Positions 17,401 through 25,067 of a DNA stretch of 64,000 nucleotides are shown here, piece by piece. The stretch covers positions 1,178,001 to 1,242,000 of the forward strand of contig NZ_JACHNA010000001.1 in assembly GCF_014205175.1 (NCBI RefSeq). Direction: 5' to 3'. A model generated the notes under the pieces. It worked only from the letters and a program-made list of their open reading frames with translations, was not told the origin of the DNA and ran no database searches. Position 1 is the first letter of the stretch, and the number at the start of each line of letters is the position of its first letter. This stretch comes from Micrococcus cohnii. GTDB lineage: Bacteria > Actinomycetota > Actinomycetes > Actinomycetales > Micrococcaceae. Position numbers and translations under genes: made by a program.

Positions 17401-17968
17401 GCGTGGGCACGGCCTCCAGCAGCTCTGTGGGCCAGGGCGGGGCGGGCAGCAGTCCGGCCTCATAGCTCTCCAGCAGCTCGCCGATGAGCGTGTCCTGCTC
17501 CGCGCCGGAAAGCAGACGGGGCGGTCGGGCCAGATGCGCCAACGGACCCGCCAGCCGTGCCCGACGGATCAGGTCGAACGCGTAGGAGGCCCACGTCCGT
17601 ACCGGCGTGCTCGAGCGCGTGCCGCGGCCGGCGGCCGCGAGCCTCTCCGAGAGGCCGTCACGCAGCCGCGACGCCGCGGAGCGCGTGGGGGCGAGCATCA
17701 GTACCGACTCGGGGTTCAGCCCGGCGTCGATCCGCCTCACGACCGCCTCCAGCACAGCGGTGGTGCGGCCCGTGCCGGGCGCACCGAGGATCAGCACGGG
17801 ACCGTGGCCGGCGCCCAGCTCGACCACAGCCCGCTGCTCGTCGGTGAGTTCGACGTGCGGCACTGTCCGAGCCGGCTCGAACGCATCGAATCGCACCCGG
17901 GCGGGGTCCTCCCCCGAATGCGAGTCCGCGTTGCCGGTCACGGTCGCCGGTTCGTCGTGGTCGGTCAT
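14495..17968 (-). CDS. adnA: AdnA-like subunit: degenerate UvrD-type motor fused to RecB-type nuclease
   Basis: The product has 1157 residues. The helicase part is recognisable but altered: Walker A reads GAPGTGRTT with Arg68 in place of the invariant Lys, and motif II reads VVDDLQEATP rather than DEXQD. The nuclease domain is intact, with IGVIDRLEV, IVVDLKTGTT and QLAAYQVAV. The extreme C-terminus has CRNAALCPLC, part of what may be an iron-sulfur cluster; the expected upstream Cys is not obvious (the local motif is LLENPLDWF). ATG 17968 begins MTDHDEPATVTG. The gene is first in an overlapping adnA-adnB pair, in the mycobacterial order. Loss of the Walker lysine suggests a structural or weak motor. 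Confidence 0.87.
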   Translation of the reverse strand: MTDHDEPATVTGNADSHSGEDPARVRFDAFEPARTVPHVELTDEQRAVVELGAGHGPVLILGAPGTGRTTAVLEAVVRRIDAGLNPESVLMLAPTRSAASRLRDGLSERLAAAGRGTRSSTPVRTWASYAFDLIRRARLAGPLAHLARPPRLLSGAEQDTLIGELLESYEAGLLPAPPWPTELLEAVPTRGFRREVRELVDRMSEFGVEPGDLQALGGEHGRPEWEAAAVLLQDYRDRLDLGMAEAFDPAGLISTAVRLLSSEEPTGLAAPDAIEEFARAERERIELIVVDDLQEATPAMHELLAVLGHEADVLLAAAPDTTVQGFRGARPDLVGQVLERLGGGRTHRLTRGFRMHADVHAAWARVARRLGAGFPEHARALHEASAVPAEESEPAAFDSSAHVLASLAHEDQFVLQRVLQVHHDCQVPLDDIAVLARTGARVAGLARFLEGQGVPVRHDSAGTVLKDEPAVAPLLRLLRLVVDLGTPVVPADGEPAAPARPGARLTEVLEAGDVDALLRGRYGAMTALHVRRLRQDLLTAERARGGRRSSAELLVQALVEPDIIGPETERHHGLQRLSRMLHAGLAAASAADATAETVLWALWSAAERGQAWRRTALGRTAFGRSDRPDAGCEARRADADLDAVVALFELAERYVDQFPGSRADAFSTYMESQDLPMDSLARGSAGWDAVHVLTPATAAGRQWHTVIVVGVQDGVWPNTRLRGQLLGATDLVDLVGAGPGQEWPTPHRTRLAEVRRDELRSFAAAVSRARRTVLGTAVADADTAPSEFLELIGPVPRHRSGGYAHTHVPPALTSSAAVARLRAVLEQDHARPAMQADGPGTGESITPDEAAAGLAWLAAQGVRAADPEHWWGLGPLSTDAPLVPLDESGRPTEPVRLSPSRVQTLLENPLDWFVSLAGGDQPATTAQQVGVLVHSIAEHHPQGPAEAVRAELTRRLAELALPPGWTAEATREDLRHRVESYVRYLDQADLAGRRSVGEEVRVDVVLADETVPVRIVGVIDRLEVDAAGRPIVVDLKTGTTPPTAAELPRLPQLAAYQVAVRAGALDGAEHRGGLVDPHEPAGARLVQLGAANRSEVKEQPQDPITTADDWAPRQVVTAAARSLGPRLLVLHDGPGPCRNAALCPLCAQGREVTEWTR

Positions 17969-18017
17969 GCTGTCATCCTGCCAAAGGCGACCGCGACGAT
18001 AAGCCGGTGCGCCCCGC

Positions 18018-18425
18018 TCACCGCGTGCGCGCGGCGAGTGCCTCGAGCGCCCGACGCTGCGCGGGGGTCGGGTGCCACGCCGCCCCGGCCATGTCCACGC
18101 CGCTGGTGCGACGACGCGGGGTGCCCTCCCGCTCATGCTGTCGCGCCGCCGGAGCGGCCAGGTGTTCGGGCAGCGTCCCGTCGGCGCGCAGCACCCGCCA
18201 CCACGGCGTGCCCGGGCCGGACTCCGCCATGGCCCGTCCCGCCTGACGCGGCCCGCCGACGCCCAGTAGCCCCGCCAGCGCCCCGTAGGAGACCGCGCGG
18301 CCCGGTGGCACGAGCCGAGCGGCCTCGGCGAGCGCCTCGAGCACCGTGAGCGGACCCTGCGCGGGCGGCCCTTCGGCCTCGGGGTGCTCAGATCGGCGGT
18401 GGCCGGGTTCCCGTTCCGTTCTCAT
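18018..18425 (-). CDS. MGMT-family alkyltransferase-like (ATL) protein
   Basis: The product has 135 residues. The core matches the DNA-binding domain of O6-alkylguanine-DNA alkyltransferases: VPPGRAVSYGALAGLLG, then GGPRQAGRAM, then TPWWRVLRADGTLP. The catalytic PCHR motif is replaced by PWWR, so the alkyl-accepting cysteine is missing. ATL proteins of this kind bind O6-alkylguanine and hand it to nucleotide excision repair instead of repairing it directly. The start ATG 18425 follows a GGGGGAGGA ribosome site. It is 49 bases upstream of adnA on the same strand and may be read with it, which suits a repair role. Confidence 0.85.
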   Translation of the reverse strand: MRTEREPGHRRSEHPEAEGPPAQGPLTVLEALAEAARLVPPGRAVSYGALAGLLGVGGPRQAGRAMAESGPGTPWWRVLRADGTLPEHLAAPAARQHEREGTPRRRTSGVDMAGAAWHPTPAQRRALEALAARTR

Positions 18426-18535
18426 CCGGGCTCGTCCTCCCCCGCCACTGCTCACACGGTCCAGCTTCCCCCCGGCACGGCGGGCCCGTCGGTCGGTGCT
18501 CGCCGAGCCCGGGCTCAACGTCTCCCGGCCGACGG

Positions 18536-18541
18536 TAGCGT
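18536..18541 (+). promoter_or_regulatory. -10-like TAGCGT, leaderless start of exonuclease
   Basis: TAGCGT ends 7 bases before ATG 18549, with no ribosome site. Confidence 0.5.
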
Positions 18542-18548
18542 GGTCGGC

Positions 18549-19235
18549 ATGAACTGGCATGAACAGATCCGCGCGGGGTTCGACCTGGAGACGACGGGCC
18601 GCGACCCGTCCCAGGCCCGTATCGTGACGGCCACGATCGTGATGGTGGACGCCGCCGGCCGGGCCGCCTCCTCCGCCGAATGGCTCGTGGACCCGGGCGT
18701 GCCGATCCCCGATGAGGCGGCGCAGGTGCACGGCGTGAGCACCGAACGGGCGCGAGCCGAGGGCGTGCCCGCCGCCGAGGGCGTCGTGCAGGTCCTGGAA
18801 ACGCTGCGGGATCTGTTCTCCGCCCGAATCCCGGTGATCGCCTACAACGCCGTCTACGACTTCACCGTGATGGACCGCGAGGCCCGCAGGCACGGCCTCG
18901 AGCCGCTGCGCCCGGACCGGGTGATCGACCCGTTCGTGCTGGACAAGCAGACGGACCGCTTCCGCAAGGGCAAGCGCACCCTGAGCGCCGTCGCCGAGCA
19001 CTTCGGAGTCAGCCTCGAGAACGCGCACACCTCCGCGGCCGACGCGCTGGCGGGCATCCATGTGGCCGACGCTCTGGCACGCCAGCACGAGAAGCTGCGC
19101 CTCGACCCGGCCCGCCTGCACGAACAGCAGGTCGCGTGGAAGGCTGAGCAGTCGGCGAGCTTCCAGGAGTATCTGCGCCGCAAGGACCCGCAGGCGACCA
19201 TCTCGCAGGCCTGGCCCGTCGAGCCGGTCGCCTGA
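18549..19235 (+). CDS. DnaQ-family 3'-5' exonuclease (DEDDh)
   Basis: The product has 228 residues. Exonuclease motifs are FDLETTG (Exo I: Asp and Glu), AYNAVYDFTVMD (Exo II) and HTSAADALAG (Exo III: His then Asp), which define the DEDDh class. No polymerase or other domain is attached, so this is a stand-alone proofreading- or repair-type nuclease. The ATG at 18549 is preceded by TAGCGT at 18536-18541 with a 7-base gap and no ribosome site, which suggests a leaderless message. The gene is divergent from the ATL gene. The exact substrate (DNA or RNA) cannot be read from the sequence. Confidence 0.87.
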   Translation: MNWHEQIRAGFDLETTGRDPSQARIVTATIVMVDAAGRAASSAEWLVDPGVPIPDEAAQVHGVSTERARAEGVPAAEGVVQVLETLRDLFSARIPVIAYNAVYDFTVMDREARRHGLEPLRPDRVIDPFVLDKQTDRFRKGKRTLSAVAEHFGVSLENAHTSAADALAGIHVADALARQHEKLRLDPARLHEQQVAWKAEQSASFQEYLRRKDPQATISQAWPVEPVA

Positions 19236-19263
19236 GCCGAGCAGGCCCGGCCGGCCCCTCAGC

Positions 19264-20598
19264 TCAGTCCTCGGGCGTCGCCGCCGCGGCGGCGCGGGCA
19301 GCCGCCGGCAGGGCCTCGAGCACGTGCTCGATGGCCGCGTCGTCGTGTGCGGCCGAGACGAACCAGGCCTCGAACACGCTCGGGGGCAGGTAGACGCCCG
19401 AGGACAGCAGCGACTGGAAGAACGGTGCGTAGCGGAAGGTCTCCTGCGCCTGCGCGTCGGCGTAGTTGCGCACGCCCCGTTCGGAGGTGCCGAAGGCGAC
19501 CGAGAACAGGGTTCCGGCCCGCTGGATCGAGTGGTCGACGCCCGCGGTCTCGAGCGCCTCGACCAGGCCGGTGCGCAGCGCGTCCGAGGCGGTCTGCACG
19601 CGCTCGTACACGGACGCATCCGCCCGCGCGAGGGTCGCGTGTCCGGCCGCCATGGCGACCGGGTTCCCGGAGAGCGTGCCGGCCTGATAGACCGGCCCCA
19701 GCGGCGCCAGGTGGTTCATGATCTCGGCCGATCCACCCAGGCCAGCGGTCGGCATGCCACCGCCGATGACCTTGCCGAAGCACCACACATCCGGCGTCCA
19801 GCCCTCCTCACGGCCCGTCAGGCCCCAGCCGCCCGCGTCGGAGGCGCGGAAGCCGGTGAGCACCTCATCCCAGATGAGCAGCGAGCCGTGCCGACGCGTG
19901 ATCTCGCGCAGGAACGCGTTGAACCCGGCGGCCGGCTCGACCACACCCATATTGCAGGGCACGGCCTCGGTGATGACGGCGGCGATGTTCTCGCCGTGCT
20001 CGGCGAACACCTGCTCGAGCTGCTCGGGCGAGTTGTAGTCCACGACGATCGTCTCGGAGGCGGCGGCCGCGGTCACGCCGGCCGAGCCGGGCAGGGCCTG
20101 CGTCGCCACGCCCGAGCCCGCCGCGGCCAGCAGCCCGTCGGAGTGCCCGTGGTAGCAGCCGGCGAACTTCACGATCAGGTTCCGGCCGGTTACCCCGCGG
20201 GCCAGGCGCAGGGCCGTCATGGTGGCCTCGGTGCCCGTGGAGACGAAGCGCACGCGCTCGACCGGCACGCGCTGGGTGATCAGTTCGGCCAGCGCGGTCT
20301 CGGCGAGCGTCGAGGTGCCGAAGGACAGCCCCGCATCGACCGCCTCGTGGACCGCCGCGACCACGTCGGGGTGCTGGTGGCCGAGCAGCATCGGGCCCCA
20401 GGAGCACACCAGGTCGACGTACCGGTTGCCCTCGACGTCATACAGATACGGGCCGTCGGCCCGCGTCATGAACCGTGGCGTGCCGCCCACGGATCCGAAG
20501 GCCCGCACGGGCGAGTCGACGCCGCCAGGAATGACGGCCTGGGCCGCGTCGAAGGCGGCGGTGTTGGTGATCGAGGCGGCGGTGCTCTGCGTGCTCAT
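19264..20598 (-). CDS. hemL: Glutamate-1-semialdehyde 2,1-aminomutase
   Basis: The product has 444 residues, the usual length. It converts glutamate-1-semialdehyde to 5-aminolevulinate using PLP. The PLP lysine is in [16 protein letters not shown] (around residue 280). The family N-terminus [20 protein letters not shown] and the motif [10 protein letters not shown] are present. ATG 20598 overlaps the hemB stop as ATGA, so hemB-hemL are translationally coupled. With hemA in the same window, it completes the C5 route to aminolevulinate. The C-terminus is Ala-rich. No anomalies are visible. Confidence 0.95.
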   Translation of the reverse strand: MSTQSTAASITNTAAFDAAQAVIPGGVDSPVRAFGSVGGTPRFMTRADGPYLYDVEGNRYVDLVCSWGPMLLGHQHPDVVAAVHEAVDAGLSFGTSTLAETALAELITQRVPVERVRFVSTGTEATMTALRLARGVTGRNLIVKFAGCYHGHSDGLLAAAGSGVATQALPGSAGVTAAAASETIVVDYNSPEQLEQVFAEHGENIAAVITEAVPCNMGVVEPAAGFNAFLREITRRHGSLLIWDEVLTGFRASDAGGWGLTGREEGWTPDVWCFGKVIGGGMPTAGLGGSAEIMNHLAPLGPVYQAGTLSGNPVAMAAGHATLARADASVYERVQTASDALRTGLVEALETAGVDHSIQRAGTLFSVAFGTSERGVRNYADAQAQETFRYAPFFQSLLSSGVYLPPSVFEAWFVSAAHDDAAIEHVLEALPAAARAAAAATPED

Positions 20599-21581
20599 GC
20601 GTTCTCCTCCATAAGTCGGCGGCCGAGCTCGGCGGCCCAGTAGGTCAGGATGCTGTCGGCGCCGGCGCGATGGATCGCCAGGACGGACTCGGCGATCGCC
20701 GCCTCGCGGTCGATCCAACCGTTCGCGGCGGCGGCCTCGATCATCGAGTACTCGCCCGAGATCTGATACGCGGCCACCGGCACATCGGCCAGCTCGGCCA
20801 CGTCAGCGACGACGTCCAGGTAGCTCATGGCCGGCTTGACCATGACCATGTCCGCGCCCTCCTCGAGGTCGAGCATGACCTCGCGCACGGCGTCGGTGCG
20901 GTTCGCGGCGTCCATCTGGTAGGTGCGACGATCGCCCTGCAGCTGCGAATCCACAGCGTCGCGGAACGGCCCGTAGAAGGCCGAGGCGTACTTGGCGGCG
21001 TAGGCGAGGATCACGGTGTCGGTGTGCCCGGCCGCTTCGAGCGCCTCCCGGATCACACGCACCTGGCCGTCCATCATGCCCGAGGGGCCCAGCACGTCCG
21101 CTCCGGCCTGCACCTGGGCCAGGCCCATCTGCGCGTAGATCTCGAGGGTCGCATCGTTGTCGACGCGGCCGTCCTCGGTCAGCACGCCGCAGTGGCCGTG
21201 GTCGGTGAACTCATCGAGGCACAGATCGGACATGACGACCAGCTCGTCACCCACCTCCGCCTTGACGTCGGCGATCGCGCGGTTGAGCACGCCGTCCGGG
21301 TCGAGGGCGGCGCTGCCGCGGGCATCTCGGGCGGCGGGAACGCCGAAGAGCATGATGCCGCCCAGGCCCAGCCGCGCCGCCTCGGTCGCGGCGGCCTTGA
21401 GCGAGTCCGGGGTGTGCTGCACGACCCCGGGCATCGATGCGATGGCCAGCGGCTCGTCGATCCCCTCCTTCACGAACGCCGGCAGGATCAGCTGCGCAGG
21501 GTGTAGGCGGTGCTCGGCGGTCAGACGGCGCATCGCGGCGGACTGACGGAGCCGACGGGGACGGTGATGCGGAAAAGACAT
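20595..21581 (-). CDS. hemB: Porphobilinogen synthase (delta-aminolevulinic acid dehydratase)
   Basis: The product has 328 residues. It condenses two 5-aminolevulinates into porphobilinogen. The two active-site lysines are in [13 protein letters not shown] and [12 protein letters not shown]. The metal-site loop reads [15 protein letters not shown]: two of the three zinc cysteines of the E. coli-type site are kept, and the middle one is Asp. ATG 21581 is preceded on the minus strand by TAGACT (21589-21594) with a 7-base gap and no ribosome site. That hexamer overlaps the promoter of the divergent NYN gene. It is first in the coupled hemB-hemL unit. Confidence 0.95.
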   Translation of the reverse strand: MSFPHHRPRRLRQSAAMRRLTAEHRLHPAQLILPAFVKEGIDEPLAIASMPGVVQHTPDSLKAAATEAARLGLGGIMLFGVPAARDARGSAALDPDGVLNRAIADVKAEVGDELVVMSDLCLDEFTDHGHCGVLTEDGRVDNDATLEIYAQMGLAQVQAGADVLGPSGMMDGQVRVIREALEAAGHTDTVILAYAAKYASAFYGPFRDAVDSQLQGDRRTYQMDAANRTDAVREVMLDLEEGADMVMVKPAMSYLDVVADVAELADVPVAAYQISGEYSMIEAAAANGWIDREAAIAESVLAIHRAGADSILTYWAAELGRRLMEENA

Positions 21582-21588
21582 GTCCCCG

Positions 21589-21598
21589 AGTCTAGGCT
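21589..21598. promoter_or_regulatory. Overlapping divergent -10 elements for hemB and the NYN gene
   Basis: The ten bases AGTCTAGGCT read TAGGCT on the plus strand (21593-21598, 6 bases before the NYN ATG) and TAGACT on the minus strand (21594-21589, 7 bases before the hemB ATG). The two hexamers share the central TA. Neither gene has a Shine-Dalgarno. The whole intergenic gap is 23 bases, so both transcripts should be leaderless and cannot be initiated at the same time. Confidence 0.7.
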
Positions 21599-21604
21599 GG
21601 ACCC

Positions 21605-22564
21605 ATGCCCGAGATCCCCTCTTCCCTCCGCATCGCCGTGCTGATCGACTGCGACAACGTCTCGCCGTCCTACGCCCCCCTCATCCTCGAGGAGCTGGCC
21701 AGCCACGGCACGCCGACCATCAAGCGCGCCTACGGCGACTGGACCACCACGAACCTGAACGGGTGGAAGAAGGCGCTGAACCACCACGCCATCCAGCCCG
21801 TCCAGCAGTTCGCCTACACCGTCGGCAAGAACTCGACGGACTCCACGCTCATCATCGATGCGATGGACCTGCTGTGGATGGGCAACGTCGACGCCTTCGC
21901 TCTGGTCTCCTCCGACTCGGACTTCACTCGCCTGGCCACTCGCCTGCGCGAGTCCGGCAAGCGCGTGATCGGCCTCGGCCAGCGCAAGACCCCCGCCTCC
22001 CTGCGCAATGCCGTCGATCAGTTCGTGTACCTCGAGCTGCTCAAGGCCTCGGCCGAGGAGCACGATGACGCGGCGGCGGGCCACGACGCGGACGCCGAGG
22101 AGAGCGCCGGCGAGGACGAGGCCCAGCCGGGCCAGGGCTCCTCCCGGTCCTCGCGCGGCGGGCGGGGACGCCGCCGCGGCGGCCGCGGCTCCAAGAGCGC
22201 CGGAGCCGAGACGCCCGCCGACGACACCCACGCCGAGGAGTCGACGACCGACGCCCAGCCGGCCTCCACGCCCGAGCTGGCCGAAGCCGAGGAGCAGGAG
22301 ACGACCGAGGAGGCCCCGCGCATCCACCTCGAGTCCGCCCTGGTCAAGGCGATCAACGCGACCAGCGGCGACGACGGCTGGGCCTCGCTCGGCGTCATCG
22401 GCCAGCACCTCTCCCGCGCCCACGCGGACTTCGACCCGCGCGATTTCGGGCATCGCAAGCTCTCGGACCTGGTCATGGAGCAGCCGTACCTGCAGACCCG
22501 CACCGAGGGCCGCACGGTCGAGGCGGCGGTCAAGGCGCGCCGCCGCCGTCGCGCGGAGGGCTGA
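21605..22564 (+). CDS. NYN-domain ribonuclease-like protein with RG-rich linker and OST-HTH/LOTUS-like domain
   Basis: The product has 319 residues in three parts. Residues 1-150 form a NYN (PIN-like, LabA-type) domain with acidic metal ligands in IAVLIDCDNVSP, DSTLIIDAMDLL and VSSDSDFTRLATRLRE. A 100-residue acidic linker follows, containing the RGG-rich basic patch SRGGRGRRRGGRGSKS. The C-terminus (about 245-310, LESALVKAINATSGDDGWASLGVIG, HRKLSDLVM) fits an OST-HTH/LOTUS RNA-binding domain. Such proteins probably cleave or bind RNA. TAGGCT (21593-21598) lies 6 bases before the ATG, suggesting a leaderless mRNA from a promoter shared with hemB. Confidence 0.85.
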   Translation: MPEIPSSLRIAVLIDCDNVSPSYAPLILEELASHGTPTIKRAYGDWTTTNLNGWKKALNHHAIQPVQQFAYTVGKNSTDSTLIIDAMDLLWMGNVDAFALVSSDSDFTRLATRLRESGKRVIGLGQRKTPASLRNAVDQFVYLELLKASAEEHDDAAAGHDADAEESAGEDEAQPGQGSSRSSRGGRGRRRGGRGSKSAGAETPADDTHAEESTTDAQPASTPELAEAEEQETTEEAPRIHLESALVKAINATSGDDGWASLGVIGQHLSRAHADFDPRDFGHRKLSDLVMEQPYLQTRTEGRTVEAAVKARRRRRAEG

Positions 22565-22569
22565 GCCGA

Positions 22570-22592
22570 CCCCGGGACGCGTCCGCCCGGGG
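22570..22592 (+). terminator. Hairpin after NYN gene
   Basis: CCCCGGG and CCCGGGG form a 7-bp stem with a 9-base loop just after the NYN stop, ahead of the small gene's promoter. Confidence 0.45.
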
Positions 22593-22637
22593 CTCCGTGG
22601 GTCTCGGCCGCCCCTGGATCCATGCCCCGACCCGCCG

Positions 22638-22643
22638 TAGCCT
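22638..22643 (+). promoter_or_regulatory. -10-like TAGCCT, leaderless start of 67-residue protein
   Basis: TAGCCT ends 6 bases before ATG 22650, with no ribosome site. This is the main support for the small gene being expressed. Confidence 0.5.
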
Positions 22644-22649
22644 GGGGCC

Positions 22650-22853
22650 ATGGCCAAGGAGCTGGACTTCCTCAAGGGCGTGGACAAGCTCCACGCGTTC
22701 TACACCGAGAACGTGCGCATGCTCGCGCACGCCTATGACATCGACGAGGAGCAGGCCTCGCGGCTGCTGTTCCAGCACGACTTCCAGAACGTCGCCCGGT
22801 CCATTCTCCGGGCGCCGCGCGTTGATCTGATGGAGCCGCCGCCCGAGCTGTGA
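22650..22853 (+). CDS. Small conserved-looking protein of unknown function, 67 residues
   Basis: I do not recognise a named family. The sequence is soluble and helical, with KELDFLKGVDKLHAFYTENV, YDIDEEQASRLLFQHDF and a PPPEL C-terminus; there is no signal peptide or membrane segment. Support for it being real: TAGCCT at 22638-22643 ends 6 bases before the ATG, the same leaderless promoter geometry as its neighbours, codon use is typical, and no other gene occupies the region. It ends 9 bases before the convergent hemD stop. The charge pattern suggests a small helical protein, but nothing more can be said. Confidence 0.65.
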   Translation: MAKELDFLKGVDKLHAFYTENVRMLAHAYDIDEEQASRLLFQHDFQNVARSILRAPRVDLMEPPPEL

Positions 22854-22862
22854 CGTCGGTGC

Positions 22863-23804
22863 TCACCCCTGACGCCGCAGGCCGGCGAGGGCCTCGAGCA
22901 CGCCGGCGGCGTCCGGCGTCGCGCAGACGGCGGCCACGGGCAGCGCGAGCGCGCGCATCGTCTCGGCCGTGGGGTCACCGATCGCGATCAGGAGGGCCTC
23001 GGCGGCGCCCCCGCCCCGGGGTCGGCAGCGCTCGGCGAACTGCTCGGCGGCCGAGGAGCTGGTGAGCACGACGACCGTCCCCGCCTCGGCCGCAGCGAGC
23101 TCGCCCGGCGACCAGGTCGGCAGGGTCATGCCCGCCTCGGGCCCCGTCGCGTCCGTCCCGTCGACCTCGTTCCCGGCCGCCGCGGCCAGCACACGTCTCG
23201 ACCCCCTGGCCGGATACGCGACGGTTCGGTAGGCGAGCACGGTCTGCACGGCCCAGCCGGCCCCGCGCAGCGCGTCCGTCAGCGCGGGCCGGGCCCGGTC
23301 CGACTGAGGCAGCCACGCGCGCGCTCCCCCGGGGGCCAGCTCGCGCAGTCCGGCCGCGATGCCCCGCGCCGACCTGTCCCGGTGAGGCGTCCACACCGGC
23401 GCCGCACATCCGGCCTCGCGCAGGGCCCGCGCCGTGCCCGGGCCCGTGGCGGCCACGCGCACGTCAGCGGGGAGTAGCCCGTCCCACCCGACGCGGGCCA
23501 AAGCCCGCACGGTGTTGGGGCTCGTGACGATCAGCCACCGGCCGGGCGCCCGCGGCGCAGCAGACGGCTCCGACGCCTGCTCCTGTACCGGCTCCGTCGA
23601 CCGTGTCTGCTCCGCCAGCTCCGCCACGAGCGACCGCAGGGGTGCGTCGTCGTCGGGCAGAGCGAAGTCGGTGAGCGGCAGCAGGGCCACATCGACAGGC
23701 TCGCCCGCGCCGTCGCGTCCAACGGTTCCCGGCACCCGCGCCCCCGCCAGCCCCGCCTCCAGACGGGAGGTCTGGGCGGGCTGGCGGGTCAGCAGCACGC
23801 GCAT
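22863..23804 (-). CDS. hemD: Uroporphyrinogen-III synthase
   Basis: The product has 313 residues. The family is poorly conserved, and the call rests on the start MRVLLTRQPAQTSRLEAGL, two alternating domains, and the motifs WLIVTSPNTVRALARV, VAATGPGTARALREAG and VVVLTSSSAAEQFAERC with a late VCATPDAAGVLEAL. Context is decisive: ATG 23804 is one base after the hemC stop, the last member of the hemE-Y-Q-H-C-D chain. It cyclises and inverts ring D of hydroxymethylbilane. It has an Ala/Arg-rich insertion near residues 55-75, typical of GC-rich genomes. Confidence 0.88.
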   Translation of the reverse strand: MRVLLTRQPAQTSRLEAGLAGARVPGTVGRDGAGEPVDVALLPLTDFALPDDDAPLRSLVAELAEQTRSTEPVQEQASEPSAAPRAPGRWLIVTSPNTVRALARVGWDGLLPADVRVAATGPGTARALREAGCAAPVWTPHRDRSARGIAAGLRELAPGGARAWLPQSDRARPALTDALRGAGWAVQTVLAYRTVAYPARGSRRVLAAAAGNEVDGTDATGPEAGMTLPTWSPGELAAAEAGTVVVLTSSSAAEQFAERCRPRGGGAAEALLIAIGDPTAETMRALALPVAAVCATPDAAGVLEALAGLRRQG

Positions 23805-23805
23805 C

Positions 23806-25062
23806 TCAGGCGTCGGTGTCGGCACCGGTCTCGTCGACGTCGGCGGGCGTGCCGTCCTCGTAGACCCGGTCGGCGGGCTGCCGCGCACCGCGCACGGTGC
23901 CCGGCAGCAGGTCCGCGCCCTCGGCGACGAACGCCTCGGCCACGTGCACCCCGAGGGCTCCGGCGGCCATGTGCAGCGTGTCGGAGATCCATTCCTGGGC
24001 CTGGGCCGGGTCCTCGACCAGGTCATCCGGGACGGGGTCCAGCTGCACGGAGGAGGACTGCCGCAGGATCCGCGAGCCGTCCAGGGCGGCGACCATCGCG
24101 TCGAGCACGATGCGCGGCGCGGTCCGGTCCGGCGCCCCGTCCTCGCCGGGGACGATGCCGTCCTCGACGCGAGCCACGGCGCCGATCGGGGCGGCGCAGC
24201 CGGCCTCGAGGCGCAGCAGCAGGGCCCGTTCGGCCGTCACCGCGACGTGCGTGTGCAGGTCGTCGACCAGTTCCAGGCCCGCGCGCAGCCGACCGTCGAA
24301 CGTGGTCACGTCCACGGCCTCGTCGGCGAGGAATCCCTCGCCGATCCAGTCGCCCTCGGGCGCTTTGACCTCGACGGCGAGCGCGCCCTGGCCCGGGGCC
24401 GGCAGCATCACGTCCGTGTCGATCCGTTCGGTGATGACATCGGCGAGACCGAGCCGGTCGAGCCCGGCGCAGGCCAGCACGACGGCGTCCAGGTCTCCGC
24501 GCGGGGAGCCCTCGGCGGCGGGCGCGTGGTCGTCGTGCGGTTCGAGCCCGGGCACGCGCGCCAGACGCGTCTGCACGTTGCCGCGGATGTCCACGAGCTC
24601 GAGGTCTGGGCGCAGCGCCTTGAGCTGAGCGACCCGTCGCGGCGAACCCGTGCCGACGCGCGCGCCCTCGGGCAGGGTCTCCAGCGTGAGCCCGTCGCGA
24701 GCGCACAGCGCGTCCCGCAGGTCCGCGCGAGGCGGAACGGCGACGATCTCCAGCTCCTCCGGCTGAGCGGCCGGCAGGTCCTTGAGCGAATGCACGGCCA
24801 TGTCCACGCGCCCGTCGATCACGGCGGCCCGCAGGGCCGAGGCGAACACGCCGGTGCCGCCCAGCGAGGCCAGCGACCCGGTCGTCACGTCCCCCTCGGT
24901 GCGGATCACCTCGAGCTCGTGCTCCAGGCCGGCCTCACGGCCGAGCTGCTCGGCCACAGTGACGGTTTGCGTGCGGGCCAGGGCGGAGCCGCGGGTGCCG
25001 ACGCGCACGGGCGCGTCGGCGGGGCGGTCCTGCCCGTTCCTCGCCTCTGGGGAGTCCGACAT
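23806..25062 (-). CDS. hemC: Hydroxymethylbilane synthase (porphobilinogen deaminase)
   Basis: The product has 418 residues, rather long because of an acidic C-terminal tail (about the last 40 residues). It polymerises four porphobilinogens on a dipyrromethane cofactor, which attaches at the Cys of LRLEAGCAAPIGAVA. Other motifs are VRVGTRGSALARTQT at the start, VHSLKDLPAA, RVGTGSPRRVAQLK and LPAPGQGALAVEV. Its ATG (25062) lies 5 bases after the hemH stop and its stop is followed after one base by hemD, so it belongs to the haem operon. Confidence 0.95.
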   Translation of the reverse strand: MSDSPEARNGQDRPADAPVRVGTRGSALARTQTVTVAEQLGREAGLEHELEVIRTEGDVTTGSLASLGGTGVFASALRAAVIDGRVDMAVHSLKDLPAAQPEELEIVAVPPRADLRDALCARDGLTLETLPEGARVGTGSPRRVAQLKALRPDLELVDIRGNVQTRLARVPGLEPHDDHAPAAEGSPRGDLDAVVLACAGLDRLGLADVITERIDTDVMLPAPGQGALAVEVKAPEGDWIGEGFLADEAVDVTTFDGRLRAGLELVDDLHTHVAVTAERALLLRLEAGCAAPIGAVARVEDGIVPGEDGAPDRTAPRIVLDAMVAALDGSRILRQSSSVQLDPVPDDLVEDPAQAQEWISDTLHMAAGALGVHVAEAFVAEGADLLPGTVRGARQPADRVYEDGTPADVDETGADTDA

Positions 25063-25067
25063 CGGCC

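Noticed and set aside
18426-19619. Upstream extension of the ATL frame
   Set aside because: It is antisense to the exonuclease gene; a good ribosome site precedes ATG 18425.
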